Source: Gnetum montanum (lineage: Eukaryota; Streptophyta; Gnetopsida; Gnetales; Gnetaceae). Taken from it: a DNA stretch of 64,000 bases. The notes beneath the pieces are model-generated. The model had not been told where the DNA came from and searched no databases. It saw only the letters and a list, made by a program, of their open reading frames with translations. A program made the position numbers and the translations under genes. The DNA is taken from NCBI GenBank assembly GCA_015680685.1, contig MNCI01035702.1, positions 98,417-162,416 of the forward strand. The letters are read 5' to 3'. Shown piece by piece: positions 58,140 to 64,000 of the stretch (positions are counted from its first letter, which is position 1; every line of letters begins with the position of its first letter).

Positions 58140-59030
58140 TGATGAGCAACAAGGTACCCCTACGCCCAACCATACGAATCACAAAGCGTTCACGCATGAT
58201 CTGTTCGAATTCCATGGACTTTGTAGTTTTCAATGCACTAGTCTTCTAGGAAGTGAACCTTACCTTAAAGTTGGTCATTTTCTTCCCAATTACACGTTTG
58301 ACGTACACTGGTATGGTTAAGTTTAATTGAGGCATTTTATTTTTATCATTTTGTATTTTATGGGTTAGGTGTTCTAAGAGAAATAAAGTAATTGGGTTAA
58401 CTAATTTAATTTCACTAATTTACTAGTATCTAAGTAGTCCTAACATAAGCATCTAGTCCCACTTTCTGCACACGTCTTGAACCCATGTATCCACTACTGG
58501 GTTACCAAGCACTTTGCTACTAGGCATACTAAGTAATACCGTTGCTGGGATTACCAAGCAAATATGTGTTACACTCAAAAATGTTATGCTTATGTGTTTA
58601 ATCTATCTCGCTTACCTTGATTAATTGCTTCATTAACTTAATTACTGGAAAAAATTTAATAAATAACTAAAAACATTTAATAAATAATTGAAAACATTAA
58701 ATGCATAAATAAATATTTAATTTATCCAGAATGCTGCAAGGATTATCAGAAAGCTTGTCTTTACTACTACATACATTGTTGTGCTAAGGTAAAATAATGC
58801 TCGAATAAAGATTTGTACACTCAATGGCTTCTATTGCAAGCACTCAAGAGAAAAATTCTAACTCTCAAATGAACAAATTGCAAGAGCTTTGCTACTATTG
58901 AAATCTCAATGCCATAAATGCAGCTAGTGAGCATGTATTTATAGCCAAAAGTAGACACTACATCGATGGGGCCTCGTCAACGCATGATATGTTGCATTAA
59001 CTAGGCCTTGTCAATGAGACCTATTCAAAT
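58140..59030 (-). repeat. 5' LTR of the upper Athila-like unit
   Basis: Ends CATCA at 58140 on the minus strand. TATAAATA at 58936-58943. Very similar to 34034-34980 through U3, R and U5. Its start is not clear: at about 59030 the similarity stops and sequence of another copy's gag begins, so the first part of U3 may be deleted. Confidence 0.8.
58936..58943 (-). promoter_or_regulatory. TATA box of upper-unit LTR
   Basis: TATAAATA on the minus strand in GGCTATAAATACATG, matching the shared LTR. Confidence 0.65.
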
Positions 59031-59480
59031 GTATTATGGAAATTTATGTAGCTTCTCTCATATTAATCATGCTCCTAGTGACTAATAAGGATTCATCATA
59101 GTCTTCAAAATTATTATATCTCTTGTAGTAGTGATTCCTTTGAGGCTCTTGATTATTTCTCATTTCATGCCTTCTTTCTATGTTTCTTTATTCATCTTCA
59201 TCTTCATCAAGATATATTTCTTATTATATTGATTCATTATGATATTATCTTCCCTTCTTGTTAGGATCATTTTAAAAAGCTCTTTTTGTATGTCTTCCTT
59301 CACCTCTATTAAAATAAGTCAATGAATGTGATATAGAGGATGGAGGACTTTGAAAGTGATGTCAAGTTTCTCTCCTTCTTTGACCCCTTGATTCACCTCT
59401 TTTGGACCTTATGTTTCTTCTTTTTCTAGGGTTTTCCTTATCCCTTCTAGGGGTTTTTGCTAAGGTATAATGTAGGTTTT
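59031..59480 (-). pseudogene. gag N-terminal remnant of a further Athila-like copy
   Basis: Minus-strand reading gives a basic, Arg/Glu-rich segment and YDESLLVTRSMINMRE (about 59105-59050), matching SDEPLLATWSMIEIWE in the plus-strand gag at 61400-61445. So a piece of a third minus-strand element lies directly against the LTR of the upper unit. Its own capsid domain and pol are absent here. Confidence 0.6.
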
Positions 59481-59800
59481 CTTGTACTAGATATTCAATG
59501 TGTAGAACGAGTAGTCAAGAATTATATCAGTGATTATGGTAAGAATTTTTAACCTAATATTCATTATCTTCTTTTTCTATGGTTAAGATTATTTGAGAAG
59601 CATGCTTAACGTTTTCCTATTTATATCTTATTTCTATTATCGCATCTCTTCAGGTCTAAGCTTTAGTTAGTTGATATGACCTTGTGATGTTTTTAGTTTT
59701 CCAGTAGCCTCTATCAGCATGGTTCATACTAGTTCAAAGTAATATTTCTTAAAGCATTAATGATGCTAAATGATCTAGTGACAAGACAATGTTACCTTAT
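59481..59800. other. Unassigned, AT-rich
   Basis: Sits between the gag remnant and the plus-strand LTR. It may be leader of the minus-strand remnant, but I see no primer site, promoter or ORF to support that. Confidence 0.3.
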
Positions 59801-60782
59801 GATGAATCATCAGTTGGCTGAGATATCATAGATGCTATATTGTTGATGCTACATCACATCTGTGTTGCAGCATCCCATTTGATGTGTCTTAGTTGGATGC
59901 TACATTACATCTGCTAGATCATAGATGCAATATCACATCTGCTATAACTTAGCCATGTTGACACATCCTCGTCGATGCATGTGTTGATGCATTGATGCAT
60001 ATGTGTTGATGTGGTGTCTATCTTTGCTTGCAAATATGTTAGCACCTACCATGTATTGGGTACCTTTCAATCATTTTGTAGCTAGAGTCTTGTAGTTTGA
60101 TTTCATGATCTTAGGAAATAGTCAGTGTGTCCACAGTATGAATTTGAGTTAGTTGTATGATGTCTTATTCAAGTGGCATTGTACCCAGACACATTTCATG
60201 AGTAGAAATAAGATTAAGATTAATTCACACTCATTGTAGTACTTTGACTTAGATTAGATTTACTTTCCATGCAATTTACTCTTCATGTACTTAGTTAATA
60301 TTTACATTTTCATGTATATTAATCAATTCATAGAATGAACACAACTAGTTTTGAGCATAAACACATATTTTCTTGGTAATCCTAGCAATGTTACTGCTTG
60401 GTTTGCCCAGTAGTGTAATGCTTGGTAATCCTAGTATTAGATACATGGGTTTACGACATGTATGAAAAGCTGGGAATGGACACTTATCACCCTTAGGCTA
60501 GTTTAGACTTTATCTTCTTCTTTTTAATTAGATTAAATAATTAATTTCTTTATTATCATTAAGATTAGTTTAAGGCCATAACAACATCAACCATCATATG
60601 CCTCACTTTGGAGGAAACCATACATGACAAAGTTACCATTAGTCCAAGCAGGAAGACAACATCCTACAATCAATGCTTAACAATCTAGATGCCATACTAG
60701 TCCCATCCATAGAATTTGATCAGATCATGCATGAACACTTATGATATGTATGGTTGGGCATAGGGAGTACCCACTGCTATCA
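59800..60782 (+). repeat. 5' LTR of a plus-strand Athila-like element
   Basis: Inverted relative to the other Athila-like LTRs. It ends TATCA at 60782, one base before the primer site. Conserved blocks: CTTGGTAATCCTAG (about 60410), GATACATGGGTTTACGACATG (60450) and CATGCATGAACACTTATGA..TGTATGGTTGGGCATAGG (60726-60763). The TATA box appears degraded (GCAAATATG at about 60030). The left boundary is approximate. Confidence 0.7.
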
Positions 60783-60783
60783 T

Positions 60784-60801
60784 TAGCACTATTGCTGGGG
60801 A
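60784..60801 (+). other. Primer-binding site, tRNA-Asp type (decayed)
   Basis: TAGCACTATTGCTGGGGA against TGGCGCCGTTGCCGGGGA: 13 of 18 match and the differences are transitions. Confidence 0.7.
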
Positions 60802-61025
60802 TGGTGCTAGTTATCTAGATTAGTTATATTATAAACAATCGTTGTATAAGTATTAACAATTTATCTTTTAGAAAATAATAATATTTTAAGTCACACACAT
60901 TAAAAACATGACTTTTTCACATAGGATCAATAATGCATCATATGATGAGAACACTTGTAGAAGAAATGATAGGATCTATACTAAATTGGAGTGAATAATG
61001 TTAAGCAAGGATTTCATATGCTCAT
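60802..61025 (+). other. Leader of plus-strand Athila-like element
   Basis: AT-rich leader between primer site and gag; no other features seen. Confidence 0.5.
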
Positions 61026-62900
61026 TTGGACCATTACTACATTCAAAGACTATGCTTAATTAATAGAAATAATCTAAGAGGAGACATAGTAAGTCCTAGA
61101 ACAAGGAGGCCTGCAAGGCCTAGGACCTCCTCCAAACGTAGAAGAGATAAATCAAGGGACTATAAGAAGAGATATAGGAGCCATGGCAATCCTCTTAGTT
61201 CACCATCTTCCTCTTCCTCTTCAACATCTAGTTCTGACAATGATGAACATAGGTATAGAGATAGAGCTTTACTAGAGGGTCAAGATGGAGATAGAAATAA
61301 AAATCAAAGATAAGATGAAATCCATCAAAGTGAGCATAGATGAGACCATCACTATTAAACAAATAGAGATAGAGATTACCATCATGACATGTCTGATAGT
61401 GATGAACCCTTGTTGGCTACTTGGAGCATGATAGAGATATGGGAGGTAGTTAGAATATCCCATAGACATCAAAAGGAGAGTTGCATTAGAAGACTAGATA
61501 TGAATAACATTCCTCAATTTAAGAGGCTATGATTTTGATCCACAATATCATTTACAAGCCTTCCATGATACATGCGCCTTGCAAAATATTGAAAGTAAGT
61601 GGCAAAGGATGAAGCTCTTTCCTAGGATACTAATAGATGAAGCTAAAATTTTGTATAGATTGTTGAAACTAAATTCAATCCACTAGTGATCCACAATGTT
61701 GGAACATCTCAATGAAAAATACCAAACCTATGCAAGAGTGTCCAACTTGAGAAAAAAAATCCAAGGATGGAAGCAAGAACAACATGAATCCTTGGATGTC
61801 GCCAGGCCATGATTTTTCTTAGAAAGAGAAACCTTTCCACATCATAGATGAGCTTTGTAATCAAATGAGGAAGACCCTCTGGGTTTATGTCCAAGGTTAC
61901 TTATCCAAATTGAAAGCCCATAAGCTATAAAGGCTAGTTGAGTAGGTGGCAAAAGAGGAAGAAGAGCTATGCAAATGAAAAAATGTAGAGGAATATAATT
62001 GGGGACAAACTCTTCAAACGAAAGGCATCCATATCTATGATGAGGAAAAAGAGATAGCTCTTGATGAGGTGATTTCATAACTAACATTTCCAATACAAAA
62101 GTCAATCGCTGAGCTTGAAGCAAGGATAGATAAGATGTGGGAGTTAATGAATGACAAAGTTACAACCTATGTGAAAACCATAGAGGAGAGGGTAAAATAA
62201 AAAGGATCAAGTGACCAAAACAAGAAGAAAAAGAACAAATAAACATATAGAAATACTTATTAGCAAAAAGGAAAAATAGCTATAGTAGAAGAGGCTATAG
62301 ACTCAACCACACAAGCTGATGATGGATGTGACATCTGCCAATATGAATATCCAAAGGGCTATTGCTTAGTTATGTTACATCTACAAGAGTTTGGGGCTTT
62401 TGCTTTGAATCCCAAGTTCATACAAAAGTGAATGATTAAGAAATTACCTTACTTACAATGTAATTATAGATAGTCCTACCACCAACTGTACTATTCTAGT
62501 GGGACTTTTTATCAGCGTCAACACTACTGTCAATTGCAGTGGCAAAACCCATAGTCATAGGGGATGCCATCATCAAACTAGAAATAACCTTATTGCCAAT
62601 CAAACCCATATGAATATTATGTTCAACAACCTATTTCCCATAATGGTTCTACTTCCTCAACCTCAAATTAATACTACCACTCTTCTGAATATTATCAACC
62701 CACAACATCTCTTGTGGGATCACCACATCCAACCTCTTATCCTCCATCACATCCTCAATATTCGCATACTTTCCTCCAACATATGTCACCACCAATAAAA
62801 TTGGAAGGATTGGCACCACAAAATCAATGGAAGAATGCCACTTGTTCTGTGAACATACACATAAATGACAATGTTAGTAGATCTCAACCAAAGTCTTAGA
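61026..62900 (+). pseudogene. gag of plus-strand Athila-like element
   Basis: N-terminus is Arg-rich then Ser-rich (RTRRPARPRTSSKRRRDKSR, SSPSSSSSSTSSSDNDEH at 61105-61250). The capsid domain at 61500-62200 is broken by frame changes but shows IHIYDEEKEIALDEVIS and IQKSIAELEARIDKMWEL at 62025-62145. The motif DGCDICQYEYPKGYC (about 62322-62366) is intact, with three Cys. The Tyr/Pro/Ser-rich tail (YEYYVQQPISHNGSTS, SPHPTSYPPSHPQYSH) is at 62610-62780. It is homologous to the gags on the minus strand. Confidence 0.75.
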
Positions 62901-64000
62901 AATGCCCTTTCTTTAGGATAGTTTTCTCACATGGGCATAAAACTCATATATCTACTAGCTTATCAAAACTAGCATAGTGCCAATTTGGTGCAAAATCCTT
63001 CCTTAATAGACAAATGTCTCCTAATCATATGCAAAGGATAACAACCATCGCCACTCCAACACAAGACATAAAAGATGAACCTATCACTATGGAGAAACAT
63101 AAAACTTCATGCATGACTAATAATAATAAAGGATGTAGTTGTGGGTTGGAAGTTCAAAATATTAACAAAAATCCTATATCAACCCACAATAAAGTTAAGA
63201 AATAAGTGCGTGAGCAAAAACAAGTTTACATAGTAGCCATTAAATGAGAGGAGACCCAATGCCTTGAAAATAAGAGTACAAAACTATTTGAAAGATGCAT
63301 GGAGACATCTAATCCACTTGTTAGTTCTTGTCCTAGGAAAATGAGCGAAATAAAGAACTTAGAGAATAACATCTTACACTTTGACTATACACTAATAAAA
63401 GATATTAAACAAGGAGACATAAGAACTAAAATAGAAAATAAACAAGGAAACATGTCTAGACACCTTAGAAATAAAACATATTTTGGTCCAACCAAAGATA
63501 TGTCTCCAAATGATCAAAATGTGATTATCATCATTGTCAAATGTGCTACCAAGCAAAAAATTAAATCATTAAAGATGATAAATGGAAAACTTATGGTGTA
63601 TAACCAAGGGAATGTGTGGTCCATCTTCTGAATGCTTGCCCATGAGTTTAGTTGTGGGGGAGATGCCTCCATGAATGCTTTTCACTTTTTTATTTTACAA
63701 TGTTTTATTATTTTCCTTTTTCTTTCAAAATTTTCTGATTCTTAATATGTTTTTCATTTCTTTTTATTTTTCATTTCTTTATAAATTTCTCTTTTCTTGA
63801 GTCATTTTCTTTATGTTTTATGAATGTCTTATATGTTTTTGTTAATAATATTTCTAGTCATGATGCAGAAGTCAATGCTATGTGTTGGGTTTTTGTCCTA
63901 TGTTGTCAAGATGATTAGGTAAATATTTGTGTAAAGTAGTGAAATCACCTCATCCATTCCTCCAATTATCTAAATAAAAGGTCTTTTATCATGAAAACAA
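62901..64000 (+). other. Region after gag, plus-strand element
   Basis: Expected to lead to the protease. An open frame at 63299-63631 has no clear active-site motif. From 63640 the sequence is T-rich with TTTTCATTTC-type repetition. The window ends before RT. I cannot tell whether protease has been lost or lies further right. Confidence 0.4.

Larger units (their letters stand above)
34034..59030 (-). mobile_element. Upper Athila-like retrotransposon unit (composite, hosts element G)
   Basis: Minus-strand order: LTR 59030-58140, tRNA-Asp-type primer site, gag, protease, RT, RNase H, integrase to 52313, then element G, then the unit's 3' spacer from 39598, accessory ORF 37579-34995 and the LTR at 34980-34034. 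The part of the integrase C-terminus that should lie between 52313 and 39598 is missing, so a deletion accompanied or followed the G insertion. LTRs at the two ends are clearly of one subfamily. Confidence 0.65.

Noticed and set aside
1-64000. tRNA, rRNA or organelle DNA insertions
   Set aside because: I looked for cloverleaf-like boxes and conserved rRNA or plastid segments and recognised none; only primer-site complements of tRNA ends were found.

Overview
The window looks like intergenic heterochromatin from a large-genome seed plant. I favour a gymnosperm, but that is only inference from element style and size. I see no intact host gene. Almost everything is nested, decayed Ty3/gypsy LTR retrotransposon, plus one LINE fragment and one fragment of a host ABC-transporter gene. 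The decay is typical of methylated DNA: coding frames often stay in register for hundreds of codons and are broken mainly by TAG/TAA/TGA where CAG, CAA, CGA or TGG would be expected, catalytic Asp codons have become Asn, and primer-binding sites differ from plant tRNA ends only by C-to-T or G-to-A changes.

Layout. Two kinds of element are interleaved. (1) Athila-like elements (tRNA-Asp primer site; gag, protease, RT, RNase H and integrase, then an extra coiled-coil ORF) lie on the minus strand. One runs from an LTR at about 58140-59030 down to an LTR at about 34034-34980. That same LTR serves as the 5' LTR of a second unit, which runs down to an LTR at about 44-1000. This last LTR is again followed by a primer site (25-42), so the units look like a head-to-tail array sharing LTRs. 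A third copy starts on the plus strand at about 59800 and runs off the right edge, head to head with the array. (2) Tat/Ogre-like elements (LTRs starting TGAAACACC, tRNA-Asn-type primer site) are inserted into them. Element F (plus, 1327-22551, perfect 5-bp target duplication GTTGC) sits in the 3' part of the extra ORF of the lower Athila unit. Element G (minus, 39604 to about 52310) sits in the upper unit.

Element F has gag-protease in one frame (4624-7841) and RT-RNase H, a second archaeal-type RNase H and integrase at 13341-16808. The 5.5 kb between protease and RT holds two tandem-repeat blocks and, on the opposite strand, a gene-like unit with its own TATA box and plausible splice sites. 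Its 3' LTR carries a solo LTR (18437-20402) with 193-bp tandem repeats upstream of the TATA box. Element G keeps gag-protease but has no RT or integrase. Where they should be it carries an ABCB-type transporter fragment, a GC-rich patch and a foreign LTR-like piece.

The best candidates for something little described are the antisense, apparently intron-bearing unit inside F; the extra coiled-coil ORF with its own LTR-like promoter and leader intron in the Athila-like elements; the recurrent CTACGC/GCGTAG palindromes upstream of TATA in several LTR types; and the ABCB fragment inside G. One segment (10834-11189) appears to be assembled in the wrong orientation.
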